Shown here one piece after another: positions 1 to 8,114 of a stretch of 44,297 nucleotides of DNA. Positions within the stretch are counted from its first letter, which is position 1. Each line of letters begins with the position of its first letter. The translations under genes and the position numbers were made by a program. Below the pieces are notes generated by a model, which was not told where the DNA came from, ran no database searches, and saw nothing but the letters and a program-made list of their open reading frames with translations. Source of the stretch: an uncultured Clostridia bacterium. Its GTDB lineage: Bacteria; Bacillota; Clostridia; Oscillospirales; Ruminococcaceae. The DNA is taken from the NCBI GenBank assembly GCA_946545645.1, contig CAMNNQ010000189.1, forward strand, positions 1 to 44,297, written 5' to 3'.

Positions 1-321
1 GTTTTTGCAAGACGTAAAGAGATAAATATCATGAAATACGTCGGAGCAAAGAACAGCTTTATCAGGATACCCTTCTTTATCGAGGGTATGGTGGTCGGCG
101 TTCTGGCAGCCGCAGGAGCTCTGGCGCTTACAAAGTTTGCCTACGAGGGCTTCTATAATATCTTCAACGACGATTTCAAGCTCTGGAGCGTGCTGGGCGT
201 AAGCAATCTCTATTCGTTCAAGGATCTGTTCATGCCGGTCAGCATAGCTTATGCAGTAGCAGGCGCTGTGATCGGCGCTCTCGGAACATCCTTCAGCACA
301 GGCAAGCACCTCAAGGTGTAA
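1..321 (+). CDS. ftsX: Cell division protein FtsX, C-terminal part (5' partial)
   Basis: The reading frame is open from base 1 and ends at TAA 319-321, so the window holds only the last 106 codons. FtsX is the membrane subunit of the FtsEX complex, which uses FtsE ATP hydrolysis to switch on peptidoglycan hydrolases during division. The visible part starts in a cytoplasmic stretch (VFARRKEINIMKYVGA, the typical FtsX 'RRKEIxIMKxVGA' segment). Two hydrophobic segments follow, with a short loop between them, and the protein ends in a basic tail (STGKHLKV). This matches the end of the conserved FtsX permease domain. An internal ATG at 31 is not the start, since the conserved motif begins before it. 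The two M23 hydrolases immediately downstream are its likely partners. The family call is firm; the partner assignment is inferred from context. Confidence 0.85.
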   Translation, partial: VFARRKEINIMKYVGAKNSFIRIPFFIEGMVVGVLAAAGALALTKFAYEGFYNIFNDDFKLWSVLGVSNLYSFKDLFMPVSIAYAVAGAVIGALGTSFSTGKHLKV

Positions 322-447
322 TAGGCATCAAGGCAATATCAGGCGGAAATCTCTTTCTGCCAAAAGTTTATAAAAATTGTGTGTAAAAGTTTTGGACGCG
401 GCAAGATATACAGATAAAACGCCGCATAGCCCTATGGAGGGATAGGA

Positions 448-2007
448 ATGACAAATTCAGGCAGATTCAAACGTGTCGCCGCCTGCCTTGTCGCAGCGAT
501 AACGGCGCTGACCATTGCGGCCTCCGGCTCTGACTCTCTGCTGAGGCAGGATAAAGCTCTCGCCGTAAGCAGCGAAAAGCTGGAAGAGCTGGATAAGGCT
601 GCCGACGAAAAAGCCGCCGCTATCAAAGAGGCTCAGGAAAAGCTGGCCGCACTCGAAGAAAAGCAGGCAGAGCTGGACGAGGTCATCACTAAGACCGATA
701 ACGATATCTCCGCCGAGGAGAAAAACCAGCAGGCGATCGAAGAGCAGATAAAAACCGTCCAGGAAACTATAATCGCTCTGGAGGATTCTATCACCAAGCT
801 CAATGACAGGATAACCTCCCTTACCGAGAGCATCGCTCAGAAGGAAAAGGATATCGCTGACAAAAAGCAGGAGATAGAGCAGGGCGTCAAGGACTTCAAG
901 CAGAGGATCAGGATAATGTATGTCGCAGGAAGCGAGAGCTATACCGATATCCTCGTAGGAGCCAGCGATTTCTATGATATGCTCATGAAGCTGGAGCTGG
1001 TAAAGCGCGTCGCCGACCACGATAACAACCAGATCGACAAGCTCATCGCTATGAAGGAGCAGTTCGAGAAGGACGAGGCCGCTCTTGAACAGGAAAAGGC
1101 TTCTCTCGAGGCCGATAAGGCCGAGCTCCTCTCTCAGCAGGAAAAGCATGAGGCTCAGAAGAGCAAGCTGGATGATCTTTACTTAAAGAGCAAGGTCGCT
1201 CTCGCACAGCTCGAGATCGACAGACAGGCGCATCTCGCTACTCAGGAGGAGGCTGCCGCAGAGCAGGCCGCCTTTGAAGAGGATATGAGAAAGCTCTTCG
1301 AGGAGCAGGAAGCTATCAAGCAGGCCCGCGCCGACGAAGAGGAAAGGATCCGCAAAGAGGAAGAGGAGCGTAGGAGAAAGGAAGAGGAAGAGCGCAGAAG
1401 GCGCGAAGAAGAAGAGCGCAAGAGGCGCGAGGAGGAAGAGCGCAAGAGGCAGCAAGCCCTGGCTCTCATGCAGCAGCAACAGCAGCAGCAGAATACCGCC
1501 CCCACCGAGGTCCCGACACTTCCGACACCGGCGACTACACCTCCTACCGTTACAAACGTCAAGAACGCACAGTACGGGTACGTCGATAAGTCGATGTTTA
1601 CCTGGCCTGTTCCGGGCTTCTATCATATCTCCTACGGCGTTGGCTGGAGATGGGGAGCTTATCATCAGGGTATAGATATCTGGTCCGAAGGCATCCGCGG
1701 TGCCAAGATATGCGCAGCAGCAGCAGGAACTGTTATCAGAGTCCAGAACTACTGCCCGCATGACTGGGGCAAGAACGGAAGCTGCGGCTGCGGCGGAGGA
1801 TACGGAAGATACTGCGTCATCGACCACGGCGACGGATATTGGACGCTCTACGGACATTCCGAGAATATCATAGTTACCGTCGGGCAGCACGTTGAGCAGG
1901 GCGATGTCCTCGGATATGTCGGCTCTACCGGCTATTCAACAGGCCCGCACCTACATTTTGAGGTCAGGATCAACGGCGTGGCTCAGAACCCGCAGCTTTA
2001 TGTATGA
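448..2007 (+). CDS. Secreted coiled-coil M23 (LytM) peptidase, FtsX-partner type
   Basis: A 519-residue protein predicted to cut peptide cross-bridges in peptidoglycan outside the membrane. The ATG follows GGAGGG with a good spacing. Residues 8-27 are a hydrophobic signal or anchor. Residues about 43-250 are a long coiled coil, as in CwlO, PcsB and EnvC. Then comes a very charged E/R/K-rich stretch with near-repeats (about 290-330), a glutamine run and a Pro/Thr linker. The LytM domain covers about 390-519. Its zinc and catalytic residues are all present: H406 and D410 (HQGID), H470 (YGH) and H501/H503 (HLH), so it should be active. A cysteine-rich insert lies inside the domain (C436, H438, C446, C448). 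It sits about 125 bp after ftsX and before a paralogue, so regulation by FtsEX is likely but inferred. Confidence 0.88.
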   Translation: MTNSGRFKRVAACLVAAITALTIAASGSDSLLRQDKALAVSSEKLEELDKAADEKAAAIKEAQEKLAALEEKQAELDEVITKTDNDISAEEKNQQAIEEQIKTVQETIIALEDSITKLNDRITSLTESIAQKEKDIADKKQEIEQGVKDFKQRIRIMYVAGSESYTDILVGASDFYDMLMKLELVKRVADHDNNQIDKLIAMKEQFEKDEAALEQEKASLEADKAELLSQQEKHEAQKSKLDDLYLKSKVALAQLEIDRQAHLATQEEAAAEQAAFEEDMRKLFEEQEAIKQARADEEERIRKEEEERRRKEEEERRRREEEERKRREEEERKRQQALALMQQQQQQQNTAPTEVPTLPTPATTPPTVTNVKNAQYGYVDKSMFTWPVPGFYHISYGVGWRWGAYHQGIDIWSEGIRGAKICAAAAGTVIRVQNYCPHDWGKNGSCGCGGGYGRYCVIDHGDGYWTLYGHSENIIVTVGQHVEQGDVLGYVGSTGYSTGPHLHFEVRINGVAQNPQLYV

Positions 2008-2014
2008 TCTGATC

Positions 2015-2046
2015 GGCCCTGTGCATTTCTGTGCACAGGGCCTTCC
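2015..2046 (+). terminator. Intergenic hairpin, weak terminator or processing site
   Basis: A perfect 11-bp inverted repeat (2015-2025 with 2032-2042) with a 6-base loop lies 8 bp after the first M23 gene. It is followed only by TT and no real T-run, so full termination is doubtful. It may stabilise the upstream message or partly uncouple the two M23 genes. Confidence 0.5.
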
Positions 2047-2084
2047 GAGGTTTATCGAGATTTTTCCGGAGCGAGGTGACCGCA

Positions 2085-3611
2085 ATGTATAAAGCAAAAA
2101 GAATATGTGCCGCTGCAGCGGCTTTTGCTCTGAGCCTGGGGGTATTCTCCGGCTTTGCAGAGGATGATCCCGCTGTCTCCGGAGAGCCTGAGCCTGTGGT
2201 CACCGGAGAGGGAACAACGGATGAGCTGCCCTCTCTTGACGATGCGATCAAGGAGATCGAGGAGGACGTCAAGGAGATAGAAGCTCCCGCCGAAACGGAA
2301 GAGGAGGAAGGCGATGGCTATATCGCTCCCGACAACGGGAATGCGCAGGGTGTCGTCGAGACTGAAAAACCCGGCTCGCCGGATGACGACGGACTCAAGA
2401 CCTTTGTCATCACCCCTTATGCCCAGAAGCTGAAGGAGCTTACCGATAAGCAGAGCGAGATAGATTCAAAGCTCCGGAATGCCGACGACCGCCTTAAAGA
2501 GAACGAGCAGGCAAAGAAGCTGTATCTTGAGAATATCGCTATCATAAACGAGAAGATCGAAGTCCTCAATTCATATATGACCGGCCTGGAGATCAGTATG
2601 AACAACAACAGGCTGAAAATGGAAGAAAAACAGCGGGAGATAGATGTCAGCATCGAAGCCTTCAAGAAAAGGCTGAGAGCCCTGTATCTCTCCGGCGGGG
2701 ACGAGAGCTATATCAATGTTCTGCTGAGCTCCACCGATTTCTTCGATATACTTATGAGAGTTGAGCTGGTAAAGCGTGTCGCCAAGCACGACGACGGATT
2801 TATCGATTCCCTCAATGCCGCCAAGGCCGAGCTGGAAAAGGAAAAGACCGATCTCGCCAACAAGCAGAAGGAATACGACCACCAGCTGGAGACCCTGAAC
2901 GGCCTCAAAGCCTATGTCGATGAGATGCTGGCCAGAAACGAGGATGTCAGGAAGGAATATGAATCCGAGAAGAAAAAGCTGGAAGAGCAGCGCCTTACAA
3001 CAGAGCAGGAGAAGGAAAACTACGACCAGCAGTTCGGCGCCGAATATCAGGCCGATTACGGCGACCATGAGAAGGATATAATACGCCGGAAGACCGAGCT
3101 TGCAGCCAACAGTGCCCTCGATCTGCTGCATAAGCTGATCAACGACCGTAAGCAGGCCGGGATAGCGCTGGGCGAGTATGAGCCCGAATATGTGTTCAGA
3201 TGGCCTGTGCCGGGGCTGTATTTCGTCTCATCGGGAGTCGGGGCACGCTGGGGGAGCTATCACACAGGTATCGATATCCCAGGCAGCAAGGGAGTAGATA
3301 TCCGCGCTTCGGAGAGCGGGACGGTTAAGAGAGTCAATACCGACTGCCCCCATAACTACGGCAAGAATGAATCCTGCGGCTGCGGCTACGGCTACGGCAA
3401 TTTTGTCGAGATCGACCACGGGAACGGCTTCTCCACCCTTTACGGGCACATGACTTCCGTCGATGTGAAGCCCGGCCAGCAGATCAAACAGGGGCAGCAT
3501 ATCGGGACTATGGGAACGACAGGCTATTCTACCGGCGAACATCTCCATTTTGAGATCAGATACAACGGGATGATCGTAAATCCCGCAAAATATGTAGTTT
3601 TAGACAGATAG
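2085..3611 (+). CDS. Secreted coiled-coil M23 (LytM) peptidase, paralogue of the preceding gene
   Basis: A 508-residue protein with the same plan as its upstream neighbour: signal peptide (residues 5-23), an acidic Glu/Pro-rich stretch (25-95), a coiled coil (about 125-320) and a LytM domain (about 380-508). Metal and catalytic residues are intact: H393/D397 (HTGID), H455 (YGH) and H486/H488 (HLH). The coiled-coil segment around the 'ILMRVELVKRVAKHDD' block is close to the neighbour's 'MLMKLELVKRVADHDN', which shows a tandem duplication. The insert C421-P-H423...C431-G-C433 has the same spacing as in the paralogue. I chose ATG 2085 with a GAGGTG site. An in-frame GTG at 2031 lies inside the intergenic hairpin and would place extra residues ahead of the signal peptide. 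Predicted role: wall hydrolysis under FtsEX control (context). Confidence 0.87.
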   Translation: MYKAKRICAAAAAFALSLGVFSGFAEDDPAVSGEPEPVVTGEGTTDELPSLDDAIKEIEEDVKEIEAPAETEEEEGDGYIAPDNGNAQGVVETEKPGSPDDDGLKTFVITPYAQKLKELTDKQSEIDSKLRNADDRLKENEQAKKLYLENIAIINEKIEVLNSYMTGLEISMNNNRLKMEEKQREIDVSIEAFKKRLRALYLSGGDESYINVLLSSTDFFDILMRVELVKRVAKHDDGFIDSLNAAKAELEKEKTDLANKQKEYDHQLETLNGLKAYVDEMLARNEDVRKEYESEKKKLEEQRLTTEQEKENYDQQFGAEYQADYGDHEKDIIRRKTELAANSALDLLHKLINDRKQAGIALGEYEPEYVFRWPVPGLYFVSSGVGARWGSYHTGIDIPGSKGVDIRASESGTVKRVNTDCPHNYGKNESCGCGYGYGNFVEIDHGNGFSTLYGHMTSVDVKPGQQIKQGQHIGTMGTTGYSTGEHLHFEIRYNGMIVNPAKYVVLDR

Positions 3612-3648
3612 CCCGAAGCCCGGAGCTATCCTGACAGGAGGAAATACT

Positions 3649-4587
3649 ATGAAAACTGTAAAGACCCGCAGAGCGCTCCTGGCATCTCTTCTGGCGGCCG
3701 CAGCCGTTTTTTCGGCAGGCTGCTCGATAAATAATACAGGAGATTCAAGCTCCGCCGAGACAACTGCTTCTGCTGCCGACAGCGCCCAGCAGACCGCAGC
3801 CCCATCAGCAGAGACAGATGCTCCCAAGACCGATGCCCCCAAGGAGGATGTACCCTCAGACAATAAGGCTTCTGTAACACTGGAGGGCGCTTCTGCAAAA
3901 CTCTCCGACGGAGCAAAGGGCATTGAGGTCAGCGGAAGCGTTGTGACTATCACCGCCGGCGGAGAATATACCTTCGAGGGCAAGCTGGATGACGGCAGCA
4001 TCGTCGTAAATGTCCCCAAGACCGATAAGGTAGATATCTATCTCAAGAATGTTGAGATAAGCTCTTCCTCCTCGGCTCCTGTCAGAGTCGAGCAGGCGGA
4101 CGGTGTTACCCTGCATCTCGAAGACGGGACAGTAAACACTTTCAAGGACAGCGCCTCCAACAGCTTTTCGGCCTGCATCTCCGCAAAGGATGATCTTACC
4201 ATCAAGGGTACGGGCACGCTGAATGTTACCGGAGTCGCCAAACACGGGATCAAGTCCAGCAACGATGTCAAAATCAAGAACGGTATAATCAATATCTCCT
4301 CCGCTGCCACAGCGATCTACGGCGAGGATATGGTGCAGCTCACAGGCGGAAAGATAACGATCGAATCCTGCAAGGACGGTATCAAGGCCAGCAACGAGAC
4401 AGAGTCTGATAAAGGCTATGTTTCTTCCGAGGATACAGAGGTCGATATAAAGAATGCCTCCGGCAACGGTATCGAGGCTATCACCTATGTCAAGGTGAAG
4501 AGCGGCTCGATCAGGATCCATTCTGTCAAGAATGCTGTCAACTGCACAAATCAGGAGCTCGCTGAGGGCTGTGTTACTACATACTGA
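3649..4587 (+). CDS. Lipoprotein with Cthe_2159-like carbohydrate-binding beta-helix domain
   Basis: A 312-residue predicted lipoprotein. The signal peptide ends in FSAGC with Cys25 as the lipid attachment site. A low-complexity Ser/Ala/Thr/Asp/Pro linker follows (about 28-75). The rest consists of repeating short beta-strand units with phrases such as 'DGIKASNETESDKGYVSSED', 'TIKGTGTLNVTG' and 'HGIKSSNDVKIKNGIINI'. These are typical of the Cthe_2159 family (PF14262), a calcium-binding right-handed beta-helix known to bind acidic polysaccharide. The frame stops soon after another rung begins (GSIRIHSVKNAVNC), so the domain is probably shorter than usual. It sits 37 bp after the second M23 gene and before a strong terminator, suggesting the same transcription unit. 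Family assignment is by motif recognition and is good but not certain; ligand unknown. Confidence 0.7.
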   Translation: MKTVKTRRALLASLLAAAAVFSAGCSINNTGDSSSAETTASAADSAQQTAAPSAETDAPKTDAPKEDVPSDNKASVTLEGASAKLSDGAKGIEVSGSVVTITAGGEYTFEGKLDDGSIVVNVPKTDKVDIYLKNVEISSSSSAPVRVEQADGVTLHLEDGTVNTFKDSASNSFSACISAKDDLTIKGTGTLNVTGVAKHGIKSSNDVKIKNGIINISSAATAIYGEDMVQLTGGKITIESCKDGIKASNETESDKGYVSSEDTEVDIKNASGNGIEAITYVKVKSGSIRIHSVKNAVNCTNQELAEGCVTTY

Positions 4588-4618
4588 TAGATCATAGCAA
4601 AGTAAATAAATACAGGAC

Positions 4619-4662
4619 CGCGTATACCCCTCCGCCGGGACGGAGAGGATACGCGTTTTTTT
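4619..4662 (+). terminator. Rho-independent terminator after the ftsX/M23/lipoprotein block
   Basis: A GC-rich stem-loop (left arm 4619-4634, right arm 4641-4655, loop CCGGGA) is followed by seven T residues. It ends the first block of the window. Confidence 0.9.
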
Positions 4663-4794
4663 GCTGAACGGCGTGCGGAAGGGGATATGCCGACAAGGCG
4701 CGGCAGCCCTGTTTTCTGCGGGAGATCACTATGGCGGACATCCTCCGGCAATATGTGACCAAAGCATTAACCGATGGTAAATTATCATAAACTA

Positions 4795-4824
4795 TTGACA
4801 ACAGGCAGAAAAATATTGTATAAT
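4795..4824 (+). promoter_or_regulatory. Consensus SigA promoter of the 4855 membrane-protein gene
   Basis: TTGACA (4795-4800) and TATAAT (4819-4824) are both perfect consensus hexamers with an 18-bp spacer. The ATG of the next gene is about 30 bases after the -10, so the leader is very short. Confidence 0.88.
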
Positions 4825-4854
4825 ATCACTAATGAATCTTTGGAGGATGAGCTG

Positions 4855-5832
4855 ATGAAAAAAAACACTGAAGGGATAAAGAAACTGACAAATGCAGGCA
4901 GCGCTGCGGCGCTTCTTTCTGTCGTTGCGTTTATTGCCGCGCTGGGCGGGATGCTGCTGGAGCCGGTGGGATATATAGTACATAACTCGGAATTCGGCAA
5001 GGATGTCGGGCTGTTTTCCGGAAAGCAGTGGTATTCCTTCTTTACGGGCTATGACAAGCATATAACTGTCTTTCTGCTGGCGCTGGCAGCAATGCTGATC
5101 TGCTTCTCCGCCAGAAAGATAAGGCGCCTCGGCGCAGAGCCCGGCGCAATAGTTACATTCATTTCCTTCGGATGCCTGATCTCTTCCATAACAGGGATAG
5201 TCAGCAGCTCCGATGAGGGAACGCTGGAATATACCTGGGCGACAGTCCTTATCCCCAGGCTCGACCCGGATATGGTGAATTTCGACAGAGTAATGGCAGT
5301 GCTCTATTATATTCTTCCGATCTGTGCTTCCGGTATCCTGCTGATACTGGGGCTGTTCATCTGGATAAGAGCCGAGGTATCATCCTTCTCGGTAAAATGC
5401 CCGAGGAACGATATGCTCCTCTCCTCCAGCAAGCCTGCCGAGGCTCTCGCACGCGAGGAGATAGAAAGCGCTGTCAATACTGTTGTCACCTGTACGGATG
5501 AGGCAGCTAACGAGCCTCCCGCAGAGGAAAAGACCGAAGAGCCCGATCTTTCTGCCTTTGAGGAGATACTGACCTCTCCTCCGGAGCAGGAAACAGAGCC
5601 CGAGCCTGTTCCCGAGCCAAATCCTGTTCCTGAGCCAAATCCTGAACCTGAGCCGGCTCCTGAGCCTCGCCTCAAAGATCGTAAGCCGCAGCAAAGCGCT
5701 CAGAGCCGCAAAAAAACCGTTCAGAACCGTCAGCACAGACCCGGACAAGGAAAGGGAAGCCATAAAGCCGGGCAGAGAAGCTCTCAAGGGCGTTCCGGCC
5801 GTCCGAAGCAGGCCAGAAAGCCGAAAAACTGA
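4855..5832 (+). CDS. Four-helix membrane protein with Pro/Glu-rich and basic C-terminal tail, unknown function
   Basis: A 325-residue protein with no family I recognise. The ATG is preceded by TTTGGAGGATGAGCTG, a good site; an upstream in-frame ATG at 4774 lies before the promoter and is rejected. Four hydrophobic segments appear: about residues 14-36, 67-85, 97-118 and 145-170. The C-terminal half is not globular: first acidic (EEKTEEPDLSAFEEI), then a PEP/PNP repeat (EPEPVPEPNPVPEPNPEPEP), then about 55 very basic residues rich in Lys, Arg, Gln, Ser and Gly up to the end. The tail could bind nucleic acid or an acidic surface, but this is only inferred from charge. It is a single-gene unit, with its own consensus promoter and its own terminator. 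Confidence 0.75.
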   Translation: MKKNTEGIKKLTNAGSAAALLSVVAFIAALGGMLLEPVGYIVHNSEFGKDVGLFSGKQWYSFFTGYDKHITVFLLALAAMLICFSARKIRRLGAEPGAIVTFISFGCLISSITGIVSSSDEGTLEYTWATVLIPRLDPDMVNFDRVMAVLYYILPICASGILLILGLFIWIRAEVSSFSVKCPRNDMLLSSSKPAEALAREEIESAVNTVVTCTDEAANEPPAEEKTEEPDLSAFEEILTSPPEQETEPEPVPEPNPVPEPNPEPEPAPEPRLKDRKPQQSAQSRKKTVQNRQHRPGQGKGSHKAGQRSSQGRSGRPKQARKPKN

Positions 5833-5842
5833 AAACAGACAG

Positions 5843-5880
5843 GCGGAGCCGCTGAGATATCCAGCAGCTCCGCTTTTTTT
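5843..5880 (+). terminator. Rho-independent terminator
   Basis: Arms GCGGAGC (5843-5849) and GCTCCGC (5867-5873), with an inner GCTG/CAGC pairing, are followed directly by seven T residues. It closes the single-gene unit 4855-5832. Confidence 0.9.
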
Positions 5881-5899
5881 GAGAAAACATCAAAAACTC

Positions 5900-5928
5900 T
5901 TGCAATAACAGCGGAAATGTGTTATAAT
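5900..5928 (+). promoter_or_regulatory. SigA promoter of the lipoprotein / two-component operon
   Basis: TTGCAA (5900-5905) and TATAAT (5923-5928) are spaced by 17 bp. The leader to the ATG at 5991 is about 55 bases. No hairpin is evident in it. Confidence 0.8.
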
Positions 5929-5990
5929 AACTGTGTATGTTAAGGGGAGATATGCTCCTTTAAAGAAAGCCGAAAGCGAGGTGAGCCCGG

Positions 5991-7325
5991 ATGAAAAAAA
6001 TACTTGCTTGCGCACTGGCAGCGCTGACCCTCTCGGGCTGCACTACGCTGAATTTCGGTGTCGAGACGCTGCTGGCCGCCCCGAAGCTCACCAACGAGCA
6101 GGCGGCGATACATGAAGCGCTGATCTCGGCAGTAGGAAATAATCTTACTCTGAAATATCCCAAGAACGGCTCCAACCGTTCTGCTTATGTCGTCGCAAAT
6201 ATCGACGGAGAGCCGGGAGATGAAGCCCTGGTGTTCTATGAGTACACAGGCTCCGATACCCGCGACGACGGGCTAAGAGTCAATCTGCTCGATAAGAACG
6301 ACGAAGGGAAATGGGTCTCGGTCAAAGAGATCGCAGGCGCCGGAACGGATGTAGACAAGGTCATCCTTACCCGTATGGGCGGAGACAGCGGCCTCAGTGT
6401 GCTCGTCGGATATCAGACCCTGTCGGGAGACGATAAGGCGCTGGAGATCTACCGCTACCGCAGCGGGGAGTTCACAAGGATAGGCACGACCAACTACTCT
6501 GTCCTCGAGACCCTGGATATAAACTCCGACGGCTCCAACGAGCTGGTCGCTATCAGAAAACTCACCAATACCGAGACCGGGCAGGTAAGCTCAAAAGCCG
6601 CCCTGCTGGAAATGAATCCGGAAGGCGAGGTCGTCATGAGCCAGAGCATAGATATGTGCGATAACGTTACTTCTTACGTCAAGGCTAAGGTCGGAAAGCT
6701 GGCCGACGGCAGACGGGCGCTCTATGTCGATTCCCTGAACTCCGACGGCGCTCTCCAGACTGAGCTGATCTATTACCGCTATTCAGCTCTGCAAAACCCG
6801 ATGCAGCTTCGGAGCGAGAAGCTGCTCCCGCTCTGCACACGTCCGGCCGGATATTACAGCGCGGATGTTGACGGCGACGGTATCATAGAGATCCCTTCGA
6901 CCTCTCCCATGATAGGCTATGAGAATGCCGTTGTCGAGGAGCAGGTTCTGCTGACGACCTGGAGCCAGTATAAGGATTTCTATGAGCTCAACGAGAAATA
7001 CTCCGGCTATTACGCCGTTTCCGACGGATATTCGATGATGTTCCCAAAACGCTGGAAAGATCTTGTTACAGTTAAGAAAGACACCGCCTCGGGCGAAGCG
7101 GTATTCTATAAATATGCCGGAGATGTAAACGCGGAGATGACAGAGCTCATGCGTATAGCCGTCGCTCCGAAGCAGCAGTCGCAGTCGTATCTCTACGACG
7201 GCTATCAGCTCATAACCAGCGCCGGGCAGTTGGATTATCTTGTCAAGCTGCCGACAAATAAGCGCGAGCAGCTTATCCTGACCCGCGCCGAGGTGGAGAG
7301 CAATTTCTGCGTGATAGATCAATGA
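5991..7325 (+). CDS. Lipoprotein of unknown function with FG-GAP/VCBS-like segments
   Basis: A 444-residue predicted lipoprotein: signal peptide with lipobox LSGC and Cys17 as the lipidated residue, then an extracellular body. It contains several Asp/Asn/Gly-rich segments resembling the calcium-binding loops of FG-GAP/VCBS propeller repeats: 'VVANIDGEPGDEALVFYE', 'LDINSDGSNELVAI' and 'SADVDGDGIIEIP'. It may therefore fold as a partial beta-propeller, but no catalytic motif is visible. The ATG has GCGAGGTG upstream. It is the first gene of a unit, 30 bp ahead of a response regulator and its kinase, so it could feed or be controlled by that system. The propeller idea is moderately supported; the link with signalling is inference. 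Confidence 0.72.
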   Translation: MKKILACALAALTLSGCTTLNFGVETLLAAPKLTNEQAAIHEALISAVGNNLTLKYPKNGSNRSAYVVANIDGEPGDEALVFYEYTGSDTRDDGLRVNLLDKNDEGKWVSVKEIAGAGTDVDKVILTRMGGDSGLSVLVGYQTLSGDDKALEIYRYRSGEFTRIGTTNYSVLETLDINSDGSNELVAIRKLTNTETGQVSSKAALLEMNPEGEVVMSQSIDMCDNVTSYVKAKVGKLADGRRALYVDSLNSDGALQTELIYYRYSALQNPMQLRSEKLLPLCTRPAGYYSADVDGDGIIEIPSTSPMIGYENAVVEEQVLLTTWSQYKDFYELNEKYSGYYAVSDGYSMMFPKRWKDLVTVKKDTASGEAVFYKYAGDVNAEMTELMRIAVAPKQQSQSYLYDGYQLITSAGQLDYLVKLPTNKREQLILTRAEVESNFCVIDQ

Positions 7326-7355
7326 TACAGATCATAATACAGGGAGGTAATAAAA

Positions 7356-8054
7356 ATGAGAAAAGTACTGGTCTGCGAGGATGAGGATTCCATCAGAGAG
7401 TTCGTCGTGCTCAACCTTACAAGAAGCGGCTATGAGGTAGTTGATGTCAACTGCGGAGAGGATGCCATAACAGCCTTTGAAGAAGCTGACGGTGAATTCG
7501 ACGTTGCGCTGCTGGATATCATGATGCCCGGTATCGACGGACAGCAGGTCTGCAAGAAGTTCCGCGAGAAATCCGATACTATGGGTATCATAATGCTCTC
7601 GGCAAAATCTCAGGAGATGGATAAGATCTCATCTCTGATGAACGGCGCCGATGACTACATAACCAAGCCTTTCTCTATCTCTGAGCTGGTCGCCAGAGTA
7701 GATGCTGTCTGCAGGAGAGTTAGTATGTCTCATGTCAAGCCCGAGGTTTCCTCGACCATAATGTCTGGCCCCTTTGTGCTCAACCTCAAGAGCAGAACAG
7801 TCTCCAAGAACGGGGAGACTGTCGATCTTACACAGGTCGAGTATCAGATAATGGAGTATTTCTTCAAGAATCAGAATACCGCTCTCGACCGCACAAGTAT
7901 CCTTAACCATATCTGGGGCGAGAGCTATTACGGTGATGATAAGATAGTCGATGTCAATATCAGAAGGATCAGGATGAAGATAGAGGACGAGCCCTCGAAC
8001 CCGAAGTATATCCAGACTATCTGGGGATACGGCTATAAATGGAGCGGTTCCTGA
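7356..8054 (+). CDS. OmpR/PhoB-family response regulator
   Basis: A 232-residue DNA-binding response regulator. The receiver domain (1-120) carries the acidic pair E8/D9, phospho-acceptor D54 (LLDIMMPG), S82 and K104. The C-terminal winged-helix domain (about 132-232) ends in 'IRRIRMKIEDEP...IQTIWGYGYKW', typical of the OmpR/PhoB class. It acts in the cytoplasm as a transcription factor switched on by phosphorylation from the kinase encoded 60 bp downstream. The ATG follows GGGAGGTAATAAAA, a strong site. Target genes are unknown; the lipoprotein upstream and the genes downstream are in the same direction and could be co-regulated. Confidence 0.93.
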   Translation: MRKVLVCEDEDSIREFVVLNLTRSGYEVVDVNCGEDAITAFEEADGEFDVALLDIMMPGIDGQQVCKKFREKSDTMGIIMLSAKSQEMDKISSLMNGADDYITKPFSISELVARVDAVCRRVSMSHVKPEVSSTIMSGPFVLNLKSRTVSKNGETVDLTQVEYQIMEYFFKNQNTALDRTSILNHIWGESYYGDDKIVDVNIRRIRMKIEDEPSNPKYIQTIWGYGYKWSGS

Positions 8055-8114
8055 CCGGGAGCGCTGAATAATCTGCCTGCTGCGTAAGCAGCGGGAAATG
8101 GTAGGAGATCGCAA

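Noticed and set aside
1339-1452. Repetitive DNA rich in GAAGAGGAGCGC units
   Set aside because: It is in frame and encodes a Glu/Arg/Lys-rich helix of the first M23 protein, so it is low-complexity coding sequence and not a separate repeat element.
2031-2084. Extended N-terminus for the second M23 gene from a GTG
   Set aside because: It lies inside the intergenic hairpin, has no binding site and would put 18 residues ahead of a good signal peptide.
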